This document shows, one piece after another, positions 41,695-51,100 of a stretch of DNA of 64,000 bases. Origin of the DNA: an uncultured Bacteroides sp. (GTDB taxonomy: Bacteria > Bacteroidota > Bacteroidia > Bacteroidales > Bacteroidaceae). Where the stretch lies: positions 32,340-96,339 of the forward strand of contig CASENS010000007.1 of assembly GCA_949289345.1 (NCBI GenBank), read 5' to 3'. The position numbers were made by a program, and so were the translations under genes. The notes beneath the pieces were generated by a model, which searched no databases, had not been told where the DNA came from, and worked only from the letters and a program-made list of their open reading frames with translations. Position 1 is the first letter of the stretch. Each line of letters begins with the position of its first letter.

Positions 41695-44600
41695 TCATTG
41701 GGGATTTTGATTTTCTTCTTCCAATTTATTTAGCCGCTCCTTTATCATGTCGGCGATGTTGTCGTCCGCCTGATAGTTCTGTTGCAGACTGAGCAGATAT
41801 TGACGGGCATCCAATTTCTTGTCCATAGCCACATAGACATCGGACAGGAGGATAAAGCTGCGTGCCAGCCAGTAGGCATGCGGAGTGCTCTGCTCGATGT
41901 AGTCCAACACTTCTTTTTCCGCCGCGGCATAGTTGCCTTTGTCGTACAGCTGTTGGGCCAGCAAATATTTGGCTTCGGCTCCGTACAAAGTACGTGTGTC
42001 TTTGGCCAATATTTGCAGGTCTGACGCAGCCTTTTGGGGAGCGTTTTGGTTGAGGTATGCTTTGGCGCGGTAGTACAACGCTTCGTTTTGCAGTTCGGGC
42101 GTCAGTTTGGGCAAAGCCAATAAGGCAGTGGCCGCTTGTATCATTTCGACATCGTCTTTCAGCATCACTCCGCAACGCAAAGCGCCTAACAGACCTGTCT
42201 GATGATGCTCGGCGGTAGAGGCGCGGGCGGTCAGTTGTTTATAGTCGGCCAAGGCTTCGGCATACTGTTTATGATTGAAGAGGATTTCCGCATGGATAGG
42301 CAATACTTCCTCGGCATACGGGCTGTCGGGGTATTCAAGCAATTCTCCTGCATGAACTAAAGCTGCATTATCATCTTTTTGCTGTTTGCCGATGAGGCAG
42401 AGGTAGTAATGGGCGTTCAGCCGGAAAGCACCTTCGGGATAGCTTTGCAGGTAACGTTCCAGACTGATGCGGGCGGGCTGCAGGTCGCCTTTCATGTAGA
42501 CTTTCTCGGCAGCGATATAGGTCAGTGAGTCTTGTTCGCTGGCTTCGAAACGCATCTGTCCGGGCATTTGGGCGGCCAAAGCGGCATATTCATCCACCCG
42601 GTTGGCGTCTACATAGATAGATTTCAAGTCACGCATGGCCAGGCGGGCTTCTTCGCTGCCCGGATATTGGGTGATGACTTGTTTATAGGCTTCGATGGCA
42701 CGGTTATAATCTTCATTTTGATAATAGAGTAAGCCAATCTCAGCAGCTGCCTTGCGGGCCAAAGGGCTTTCGGGGTATTTGGTCAGCAGTTCCTGGAAGG
42801 TTGCGATGGCTTGCGCACTTTCCTGGTTCTGCACGAACGAGCGTCCTTTCTCATAAAGCCCGCTGACGGCATAAGGTGAGTTGGGGTATTTCTCAGCTAA
42901 GCGGTCGAGTAGGACTATTTTGGCATTGTAGTCCTTCTGCAATCCGGCCACCAATGCCAATTGATAGTAAGAATAGTCACCCGATGCCGCTCCCATCCGT
43001 TCGGCTTGTGTGTAGTAGCGGGTGGCTTCGTCAAAACGGCGCACGTTGAGGCAGCAGTCTCCTAATCGGTTGTAGGCATCGGCTTGCGCCACTCGGTTTT
43101 CGCCTTTCTCCAATTGCACATAGCGGTTGAAGTAGTTTTCGGCTGTGGCATAATCTTTCCGGTGAAAGGCGATGTAGCCTAAGTTGTAATGTGCCAGGGC
43201 ATACATTTCGCTTTGACGGTCGGTCGCATGGCTCAAGTAGAGATGGAAATCATTCGTGGCTTCCTGCATTTGGTTCAGACGGTAATGTGATTCGCCCCGC
43301 CAATAGAGGGCTTCGGCCTGTTCCTTTAGCCCCTTGTTACCAAAAGCGGTAGCTTGTTGATAAGACTGGCTGAAGTAGTCGGTGGCTTTGGGAAAGTCGG
43401 CGTTGGCAAAAGCTTGCGCGCCCAACTGGAAGAGTATTCGCACTTTAGCTTTCAGTATTGTAGCAGTAGGGGATTGGATACGGTTGATGGACTGTAGCGC
43501 AGTCTCGTAATTGCGTGTCTCCATATAGACATCCACCAGATAGCCACTCACCCGGTCGGCATACACCGATTGTGGGAAGTCGTTCAGGAATTTCTCAAAG
43601 GCAGTGACTGATTCGCCGAAGGCTGAATAAGCGGTCTCGTGCAGGCAGAGGGCATAGTTGTAGGCTGCCTGTTCCTGTACGCTTCGGTCGGCATTCGAGG
43701 CGGCTGCTTGCTCAAAAGCCATGCGCGCCTTGTTCTTGTCCGCCATCTTCAGGTAAGCCAGGCCTGTATGCAAGTAGGCATTTTGTGTCAAGGCATCATC
43801 CTCTGTGGTGACTTTGCCTAATAACTCAGGCACACGGCTATAGACGCCGCAGTGATAGCACGACATACCAAACATATAGGTAGCGTCACGGCGGGTCAGT
43901 GTGATTCTCTCGGCCTGTTCAAAAGCCTTTATCGCTTTTTGATAATTTCCGGTGTGATAGGCGGTAGAACCGATGATGCGGAACATTTCATCCGCATATT
44001 CTTGGCGGGGATAGGTGCGTACATACTCGCTGGCAGTCTTTTCGGCTTCGTCATACTTGCCTTGGATAAGTTGGATTTCCGCTATGTAATAAGGAGCCAA
44101 CGTGCGGTATTTCTCAATGTCGCACGAGGCAAGGAAACCTTCCAGTGCTTCGTCGTAACGGCCTTGCGTGTAACGGATGTAAGCCACTTGGTAGGTGCAG
44201 TCGTCCGCATAACGGTCGCTCAGGTTGCGCAAGGCTTCGAACCAGATAGCCGCATCTTGCAGGCAACCGGTGCGCAGGTAGGATGTGGCCATGCGGTAGG
44301 TCATGTCGTCCCGTTCGCCATCGGACAGTAACTCAAGACGGGAACGGCCGAACAACATCAGGGCACGTTCATAGTCGTAACGGAAAAAATAGCCGGATGC
44401 CAACAAAGCGTTGATGCGGTTGGCATGAGGCGTGTCGGGATATTTGTCCAGATAATCAGCCAGCAGGTCAAGGCTTCGAGAGTCTTGCATTTCGTAAGCG
44501 GCACACGCCAGCATGTATTCGGCCTCTTGCCGTTCTTCTGTCCATGTCGGCTGTTCTCCTTGTTTGTCTGCCAGGCGGATAAATAGTTGTAACGGAGCTA

Positions 44601-44751
44601 TGGAAGCCGTGTAAGCCTTTTGTTGGAAGAGGCTTTTCCCTTCTTTGTAGTACCGCTGAGGGGCTGTGTCTTGTGGCCCATTTTGGGCGGATGTCAGCAA
44701 GGGGGCACAGCATAAGGCTGCGCATAGTATTTGTGAAAGTTTGTTTTTCAT
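41695..44751 (-). CDS. Large periplasmic tetratricopeptide-repeat protein
   Basis: A 1018-residue protein with a signal peptide (MKNKLSQILCAALCCAPLLTSA) followed by TPR repeats along nearly the whole length; clear units include YAIAEIQ-like and ALAHYNLGYIAFHRKDYATA. The pattern resembles YbgF/BamD-type repeats in tandem. It probably acts as a scaffold in the periplasm together with the downstream barrel protein. It lies 15 bp after the NUDIX gene, so the three genes form one operon. Confidence 0.83.
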   Translation of the reverse strand: MKNKLSQILCAALCCAPLLTSAQNGPQDTAPQRYYKEGKSLFQQKAYTASIAPLQLFIRLADKQGEQPTWTEERQEAEYMLACAAYEMQDSRSLDLLADYLDKYPDTPHANRINALLASGYFFRYDYERALMLFGRSRLELLSDGERDDMTYRMATSYLRTGCLQDAAIWFEALRNLSDRYADDCTYQVAYIRYTQGRYDEALEGFLASCDIEKYRTLAPYYIAEIQLIQGKYDEAEKTASEYVRTYPRQEYADEMFRIIGSTAYHTGNYQKAIKAFEQAERITLTRRDATYMFGMSCYHCGVYSRVPELLGKVTTEDDALTQNAYLHTGLAYLKMADKNKARMAFEQAAASNADRSVQEQAAYNYALCLHETAYSAFGESVTAFEKFLNDFPQSVYADRVSGYLVDVYMETRNYETALQSINRIQSPTATILKAKVRILFQLGAQAFANADFPKATDYFSQSYQQATAFGNKGLKEQAEALYWRGESHYRLNQMQEATNDFHLYLSHATDRQSEMYALAHYNLGYIAFHRKDYATAENYFNRYVQLEKGENRVAQADAYNRLGDCCLNVRRFDEATRYYTQAERMGAASGDYSYYQLALVAGLQKDYNAKIVLLDRLAEKYPNSPYAVSGLYEKGRSFVQNQESAQAIATFQELLTKYPESPLARKAAAEIGLLYYQNEDYNRAIEAYKQVITQYPGSEEARLAMRDLKSIYVDANRVDEYAALAAQMPGQMRFEASEQDSLTYIAAEKVYMKGDLQPARISLERYLQSYPEGAFRLNAHYYLCLIGKQQKDDNAALVHAGELLEYPDSPYAEEVLPIHAEILFNHKQYAEALADYKQLTARASTAEHHQTGLLGALRCGVMLKDDVEMIQAATALLALPKLTPELQNEALYYRAKAYLNQNAPQKAASDLQILAKDTRTLYGAEAKYLLAQQLYDKGNYAAAEKEVLDYIEQSTPHAYWLARSFILLSDVYVAMDKKLDARQYLLSLQQNYQADDNIADMIKERLNKLEEENQNPQ

Positions 44752-44766
44752 TCTTGATTTTCTATT

Positions 44767-45294
44767 TTATTTGTTCATCTCTAAAAACATTCCCAGCCCT
44801 TTGCGTACAGATTCCAGGCCGAATTCCTCCGGACGGATATCCTTTAGGGGCAGGAAAAAGACCTCGGCGGCGTCATCCATGGCGGTGTAGTGCAAAGTGT
44901 CTTCTACCCGGCAACGGAAAAACATGTCGAGCGTATGTACCAGAAAGCCTGAATATAAATACAGGTTGGGTAGTGAGAAAAGGTATTCGGCACGGGTCAC
45001 CTTCATTCCGGTTTCCTCTTTCACTTCGCGCATGACTCCTTCTTCTCCAGTCTCGTACATGTCTATAAAACCACCCGGCAGGTCAAGCGTACCTTTGGCG
45101 GGGTCTTTGCCTCGCCGACACACGAGCAATTCCTCGCGGTCGTTTAGGATGAGCGCCACCGTGGCCGAGGACGGGTTGAAGTAATACACAAAGCCGCAAT
45201 CCCGGCAGGCTTTCGATTTTCCGTTGTGCACCTCGAAATGGGCAGAGCCACATCGGGGGCAGTATTTAAACAATGACAAAGGATGTTCGGTCAT
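44767..45294 (-). CDS. NUDIX hydrolase with N-terminal zinc ribbon
   Basis: A 175-residue protein. The zinc ribbon has Cys12, Cys15, Cys30 and Cys33 (YCPRCG, CRDCG), then a NUDIX fold with the box GGFIDMYETGEEGVMREVKE continuing ETGM. The zinc-ribbon/NUDIX layout resembles NADH pyrophosphatase (NudC)-like enzymes, but the protein is shorter and specificity is not decided. It is the first gene of an operon with the TPR and barrel genes. A -7 element lies at 45325-45332. Confidence 0.88.
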   Translation of the reverse strand: MTEHPLSLFKYCPRCGSAHFEVHNGKSKACRDCGFVYYFNPSSATVALILNDREELLVCRRGKDPAKGTLDLPGGFIDMYETGEEGVMREVKEETGMKVTRAEYLFSLPNLYLYSGFLVHTLDMFFRCRVEDTLHYTAMDDAAEVFFLPLKDIRPEEFGLESVRKGLGMFLEMNK

Positions 45295-45324
45295 CAGACA
45301 ATGTTGTTTGGTTTATACTTTGTG

Positions 45325-45332
45325 CAAATATA
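45325..45332 (-). promoter_or_regulatory. -7 element of the NUDIX-TPR-barrel operon
   Basis: TATATTTG on the minus strand, about 30 nt before the start codon at 45294. Confidence 0.55.
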
Positions 45333-45483
45333 GAGAAAAGCGGGGAGAGGAACAAATCTCTTTCTGAATAAGTTGCTTCTTGGGGCAAGTATAGACCCTG
45401 TCTGTTGCTATTTTTTTTATTCCTGGTATTTTGTATTTCCTAATCGCTGCGAATGGCTTGTTTTCTGTCCGGGTTCTATTATT

Positions 45484-45571
45484 GCTTACTTGCCCAAGTA
45501 TTATTGGATACTTTGTCGTTTATTCAACGATACTTCGTCGTTTATCTATGGATACTTTTGCAGATAGGTTT
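45484..45571. repeat. 22-bp tandem repeat array (locus 4)
   Basis: Units start at 45484, 45506, 45528 and 45550 and begin GCTTAC, GGATAC, CGATAC and GGATAC; three share ATACTT, and two share the flank CGTCGTTTAT. The first two units match the reverse complement of 3239-3282 at about 38 of 44 positions. The array lies in the gene-free region 45295-45774, where no convincing reading frame exists. Confidence 0.7.
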
Positions 45572-45640
45572 CCAGGCGGAGTTGTTAAGCGTTTCCGGAA
45601 CATACTTTTTCTCGTCTTTCTATTTTGATGGCCCGAAAAA

Positions 45641-45710
45641 CAGAGCACGGAGACACAACGTATTATTTCAGCGATTTACACAATCGTTCTCTTTGTGTCT
45701 CCGTATTCTG
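45641..45710. repeat. Imperfect 18-bp palindrome (ACGGAGACACAA type)
   Basis: ACGGAGACACAA (45647-45658) is exactly complementary to 45693-45704. With four further pairing bases on each side the arms are 18 bp with two mismatches, around a 34-nt loop. It lies 65 bp after the meaB stop and could end transcription or be a dispersed palindromic repeat. Confidence 0.55.
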
Positions 45711-45774
45711 ATTCATTTGGCTACGCCTATCCGAAAGGTCTGGGGAATTGCAGAAAACATGATTATGCTGAAGG

Positions 45775-46896
45775 CTATTCTTGTGGTGTCTTCTGTCTCT
45801 CTTTGAAATAGGTGTCAAGCAGCGATTTGGCGGCGGCAAACGAAGTCAGGTTGCCTTGGAGTACCTGCCGCTCGTAATCCGGTAGCATCGTCTCTATCTG
45901 CGGGTTGTGGTAGAAACTGTCGCGGAGGTGTTCGTTAATGGTTTCGTACATCCAATATTTGTTCTGTTCGTTGCGCCGATAGTCGAAGTAACCGTTCGCT
46001 TTCACGAAGTCTATGTATTGGTACACCATGTCCCAAATTTCCTTTATGCCTAAGTTATAGAAACCGGAGTAAGTGAGCACTTGAGGTGTCCATCCGCTTT
46101 CGGGGGCGGGAAACAAGTGCAGTGCGTTGCGGAATTGGGTGGCTGCCAGCTTGGCGCGTTCCAGATTGTCGCCATCCGCTTTGTTGATGACGATACCGTC
46201 CGCCATTTCCATAATGCCGCGTTTGATGCCTTGCAGTTCGTCACCTGTACCTGCCAACTGTATCAGCAGGAAGAAATCCACCATGGAGTGTACGGCAGTC
46301 TCGCTTTGGCCGACACCTACGGTTTCCACAAATATTTTGTCGAAACCGGCAGCTTCGCACAGGATGATTGTTTCACGCGTTTTGCGTGCTACACCACCCA
46401 ATGAGCCTGCCGACGGGCTGGGACGGATGAACGACTTAGGATGCACAGACAGTTTTTCCATACGGGTCTTGTCACCCAAAATGCTGCCTTTACTTCGCTC
46501 ACTGCTGGGGTCAATGGCCAATACGGCAAGTTTTCCACCGTATTTTTCAAGCACGTGCAGACCGAATGCGTCGATGGATGTGCTCTTTCCCGCACCTGGC
46601 ACTCCGCTGATGCCTATGCGGATGGAGCTTCCTGCGTAAGGCAAACACTTTTCGATGACTTCTTGCGCCAATATCTGATGCTCGGTTTTCAGACTTTCCA
46701 CCAGTGTGACGGCTTGTCCCAGTATGGTCGTATTGCCTTTTACAATACCGTTCACATAATCTGCCACGCTCAGCTCATGTCTCTTCCGGCGGAGACGGCT
46801 TTTTAAGTAAGGATTTACGGATGCAGGCTGTTCAATGCCTGCGTTCACTACCAGTCCTTTGTATTCGGTGTTGTTCTCTGGATGTTTCATAGTCAT
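45775..46896 (-). CDS. meaB: Methylmalonyl-CoA mutase-associated GTPase
   Basis: A 373-residue G3E-family GTPase that protects and reloads methylmalonyl-CoA mutase with adenosylcobalamin, needed for the succinate-propionate pathway of Bacteroides. Walker A is GVPGAGKST (98-106), the GTP specificity motif is NKAD, and FVETVGVGQSETAVHSMVDF is the MeaB switch region. The mutase genes are not in this window. It follows a DUF1573 gene by 22 bp on the same strand. Starts at 46896 and 46890 are both possible. Confidence 0.93.
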   Translation of the reverse strand: MTMKHPENNTEYKGLVVNAGIEQPASVNPYLKSRLRRKRHELSVADYVNGIVKGNTTILGQAVTLVESLKTEHQILAQEVIEKCLPYAGSSIRIGISGVPGAGKSTSIDAFGLHVLEKYGGKLAVLAIDPSSERSKGSILGDKTRMEKLSVHPKSFIRPSPSAGSLGGVARKTRETIILCEAAGFDKIFVETVGVGQSETAVHSMVDFFLLIQLAGTGDELQGIKRGIMEMADGIVINKADGDNLERAKLAATQFRNALHLFPAPESGWTPQVLTYSGFYNLGIKEIWDMVYQYIDFVKANGYFDYRRNEQNKYWMYETINEHLRDSFYHNPQIETMLPDYERQVLQGNLTSFAAAKSLLDTYFKERQKTPQE

Positions 46897-46918
46897 ACTG
46901 TTTTTTTATGTTGGAGTG

Positions 46919-48028
46919 TCATTTTGAACTGCTCACGGTGGAAATGTCAATTCCTACTTTCGGATGTTCCGGGTCGTTGGTTATCATTAGCAGGCGGAGG
47001 TGTCGGTGGTGTTTGCCGAGGCTTTTTCTCGTTACCGTTATCCGCATGCGTGTTGATTCTCCGGGTTGCAGTGTCGTCTTTTTCAAGCTGACGCCTAATG
47101 CCGGATGCGATACTTGCAACTTGCTGATGTGCAGAGGTGAATGGCCTTCGTTGGTTATGGTGATGTTTTCCCGGACTTTTTTCTTTTTCGCTAATAATGG
47201 ACTGAAATCCAGTTTTTCGGCTGAAAGGCGGACGACGGGTGCGTTCAAGCGTTCAGTTTCGGTCAGTTGCGAAAAATCGGGCAATTTTACGATTGTAACA
47301 GGAATTTCGTTCTCTTCGCTTACTTTGTCACCCATGAAACGTGACAGATATACCGAGGTTTGTGTCAGTCCAAGGTCAGTTAGCTTTTCCGAATCCAATG
47401 TCAATGCAATCTTTCCTCGTTTGCCTTGTTGCAGACGGTTCGGTTCGGCTTTCATGGTCAGGAATGTTGGCAGGTGCATCAATACCGGTTCGTATGACAT
47501 GTCTGACAAGTTCACTACATCTATATATATAGTAGGTCGCTCTCCGTGTTGTACATCAGGGAAGATGATTTCGTCTTTGTCAATGCATATCAGTCCTATC
47601 CGATAGGGGTGTGTCTTGCTGTAGTCTTTCAGTTCGGCGACCACTTTACCCTCCATATTCAGATAGACCAAGTTGGGCGTCGCGTTGGTGTAGATAGCCA
47701 CAGACTTGTGGAAGTATCCCAGTGCTTCGGCGTCGAAAGTTACATCTACCGTACCTTGTTTGCCGGGGGCTATAGGTGCCTGTGTCCAGTGTGCGGCGGT
47801 ACAGGCACAGTCCGGTTCAACGTTCGTCAGTACCAGCGGTTCGGTTCCGGTGTTGGTGATTACGTATTGTACGGTTACGGGATGTTTCCATTCTATCTGT
47901 CCCAGCCGTTGCAGTTGGGTATTCGATGTGAAACGTGGTTGTGCCATTGCTCCTGTGGCCATTGCTCCGCATAAGACAAGCATACCCATCATTCGTTTTA
48001 TGTTTATCCTTATTTTACTCTTTTCCAT
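46919..48028 (-). CDS. DUF1573 repeat protein, exported
   Basis: A 369-residue protein with a signal peptide (about 13-29, ending AMAQ) and two or three Ig-like DUF1573 domains. The first has IEWKHPVTVQYVITNTGTEP and the cysteine-containing EPDCACTAAHW; another lies at about 265-365 (NITITNEGHSPLHISKLQ). The family is typical of Bacteroidetes envelopes, with unknown function. It has its own -7 element at 48051-48058 and is probably cotranscribed with meaB, although a functional link is not apparent. Confidence 0.82.
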   Translation of the reverse strand: MEKSKIRINIKRMMGMLVLCGAMATGAMAQPRFTSNTQLQRLGQIEWKHPVTVQYVITNTGTEPLVLTNVEPDCACTAAHWTQAPIAPGKQGTVDVTFDAEALGYFHKSVAIYTNATPNLVYLNMEGKVVAELKDYSKTHPYRIGLICIDKDEIIFPDVQHGERPTIYIDVVNLSDMSYEPVLMHLPTFLTMKAEPNRLQQGKRGKIALTLDSEKLTDLGLTQTSVYLSRFMGDKVSEENEIPVTIVKLPDFSQLTETERLNAPVVRLSAEKLDFSPLLAKKKKVRENITITNEGHSPLHISKLQVSHPALGVSLKKTTLQPGESTRMRITVTRKSLGKHHRHLRLLMITNDPEHPKVGIDISTVSSSK

Positions 48029-48050
48029 TGCATTTGTCTGTTATGATGGG

Positions 48051-48058
48051 CAAAGGTA
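48051..48058 (-). promoter_or_regulatory. -7 element of the DUF1573-meaB operon
   Basis: TACCTTTG on the minus strand, about 22 nt before the start codon at 48028. Confidence 0.6.
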
Positions 48059-48100
48059 CTAATTTGTCCCGTTTGATGCGAGATTTTGGTAGATAAATAT

Positions 48101-51100
48101 TCAGGTCTGCCCGCCTTTGTCCTTCCGATACTGGGAGGGAGATTTTCCAAACGTGCTCTTAAAACATTTGCTGAAATAGAGGGGGTCGTTCATTCCTACC
48201 TGATAGCTCACTTCGGATATGTTGTACTCTGTAGTCAAGAGCAACTCGGCGGCTTTTTTCATTCGGATAACCCGCACGTATTCGTTTGGTGAGTATCCTG
48301 TCAGATTCTTTATCTTATTAAAGAATGTGGTACGTCCTATTTTGAAATCTGTCACGTAAGTTTCTAACTTGAAATCGCCGTCTCCCAGGTTTTTTCCTAT
48401 CAGTGCATGGATTTTGTCTAAGAATACTTTATCCGGGTCAGTCATGGCAATTGTAGGCGGTTGCTTCATTCCTGGTTCGGAGGCAAACTTTCGTTTCAGT
48501 TTTTCTCTCTGTTCTATCAGTTTTACCACTCGGATCAACAGATAATTCATGCTGAATGGTTTGGTTATGTAGGAGTCGGCTCCGGCTTGAATACCTTTCA
48601 AACGATATTCTTCTGAAGAGTAAGCGGTCAATAGTATGACAGGGATATGACTGGTGTTGAAATCCGACTTCAGTTTTTTTGTAAATGTCAGACCGTCCAT
48701 TTGTGGCATCATTAAGTCGCAGACAATAAGGTCGGGAGCGTCTTTGGCGACTTTTTGCAGTCCTTCTGCACCGTTTGAAGCTTCAAATACGGTAAAGCGG
48801 TTGCTCAGTTGTTTGGTTATTAGTTCGCGTACATCGTCATCGTCTTCTATTACCAGAAGCCGGTAGCTTCCATAAATCGGTTCCTGCCTCAGCTTTTCTA
48901 TGTTGTCAGTAAGCAGGACAACCTCTTCCCGCTTTTGTCCGTCAGTAGCGTCCGTTCCCACGACATTGGTGGCATTATAATTCTTATCGCTCAACGGGAG
49001 TGTAATTGTAAAACAGGCACCGTTCCATTTCGAGTCGTGGTATTCGGCGCTTCCTTGATGTATTTTTGTCAATTCTGCCACTAAGTGAAGTCCTATGCCG
49101 ATGCCTCCTTCATGATAACGTGCTTGCGCAAAGCGTACGAACAATGTCTTACGTTTTTCAGGAGGTATGCCGGGACCACTGTCGGAGACGTTTGCGATGA
49201 ACTTATCTTCGTCATCTTTCATTTCCAACTCCATTTCTATTTTCCCGCCATCGGGAGTATGCTTGAAAGCGTTCGATAGCAGGTTATAAACGATTTTGTC
49301 CAGTTTATCCTTATCAAGCAGTAGGGGCTGTTCGGGAAAATCCGCTTTAAAACTGTAATCGATGTGTTTCCGATTGGCTATTTCGCTGAACGTCTGATAA
49401 ATGTCTTTGAAGAATGTTTTGGCCTGCACATGTTCCAGATTTAAAGTCGTTTTCCCGTTTTGTAAACGGCGGAACTCCAACAACTGGTCGATTAGCCGCA
49501 TCAGTCGTGTGGAGCTTTTGGACAGCAGGCGCAATTGGGAGCCTATCAACGGGGCTATCTCTTTAGAGTCCGCCAAAGTCTCAATAGTTCCCCGAATGAT
49601 GGTCAGCGGAGTCCGGAACTCGTGGGATATGTTGGTAAAGAATCGCAGTTTGTATTCGGTGAGTTGTTTTTCGGCGGCCACTTTCATGCGCAGTCGGTTC
49701 ATCTTCAAGGTGATGCGCAGTGCTACTATAGCCAGCAGGATTCCTGCGGTGAAGTAAAGGAGGATGGCTCCGGTCGATTTCCACCAAGGGGGAAGGATGC
49801 GGATGGGTAATTCAGTGGTGTGTTGACTCCACACGCCTGAACTGTTGGTTCCCCGTACTTTGAAGACATAGCGTCCGGGGGGGACGTTGCGATAGGCGGC
49901 GAGCGGATTGCCTACGCTTCGGTTCCAATTTGTTTCATATCCGTCCAGCAGGTAGGCATATTGGTTCATTTCTGGGGCGTGATAGTTCAGCAAGGTGTAT
50001 TCCAGGTTGAAGGAATTTTGGTCGTGCTTCAGCACCAGTTCTTTGGTGTTGTCCAAGCTGGTTTGCAGCGGTGAGTCTTCTTCCTCTGGTGAGACAGGAT
50101 CGCCGTGAAGAAAGAGCCGGGTGAGGCGTACGTCGGGGGCATAGGTGTCAAAGTGTACTTGCGCAGGATTAAAGCGATAGATTCCTTCGTAGCTGCCGAA
50201 CAGCAGGGTTCCGTTTTGCTCTTTCCAGCATGCCAGTTCGTTGAAAACCAAAGGCGAACTCTGGTTGGAGTAGACGATGTTTTCGAATCGTTCAGTGCTT
50301 TCGTTTAGGCGCGAGATACCGCTTTCAGTGCTCACCCAGAGGTAACCTTCGTTGTCCTCGATGATGGCTTGTATGGTTTCGTTGGTCAGTCCGTTGGCTC
50401 GTCCGTAGTGTTTTCCTTCGCCTTCGAGCAAGTAGAGCCCGCCTCCGGTTACTCCCGCCCAGATGCGTCCTCGGTGGTCTTCATACACCACTTTCACTTC
50501 CCGGTCGTTCAGTTGGCGGGTGCATGCTTGAGTGATGTTTTCCCCCCGTTGTTGCGTCTGGATGAGGGTTTCGGGCTGAAAAGAGAGAAGTCCATCGTCT
50601 GTGCTTATCCATATCCGTCCTTCCCGGCTGTCTTGAATGAGCGCACGCATCCGGTTCTGGTGCATGTCGGGGAAGGCGAAGGAACGGAAGTTGAGCTTCT
50701 CTCCGTTTCGTTCGGCCAAGAATAAGCCTTTGCCCAGCGTGGCCACCCAGATGCGATTCTTCCGGTCGCGCAGCAGGCTGTATATGTTGTCGCGCGTAGA
50801 GGCTTGTCCGTCGGGGGTAGGCAAGTTGTGATGCGTCAAGATTCGCTCTCCTCCGGGCGATAGGATAAACAAACCGGCTCCTTTGGTTCCCAGCCATTTG
50901 TAGCCCAGTGTGTCTTCCGTCAAGGCGAAAGGCAATCCACCTTCGATGTGATGTGTATGCAGGCGTTTCATCCGGTCGTCGCACACATACAGATGTCCGT
51001 CTCTCGTGCCCAGCCAATAGTGCCCTTCGCTGTCTTTGAAAATGAGTCGCACGGCGTTGTTTCGTTCTATGCCGTCTTCCGGTGCAGGATAGAAGGGTTG

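Noticed and set aside
45373-45806. Three overlapping plus-strand frames of 64-117 codons
   Set aside because: They consist of translated repeats and the palindrome; frames overlap each other and are not protein-like.
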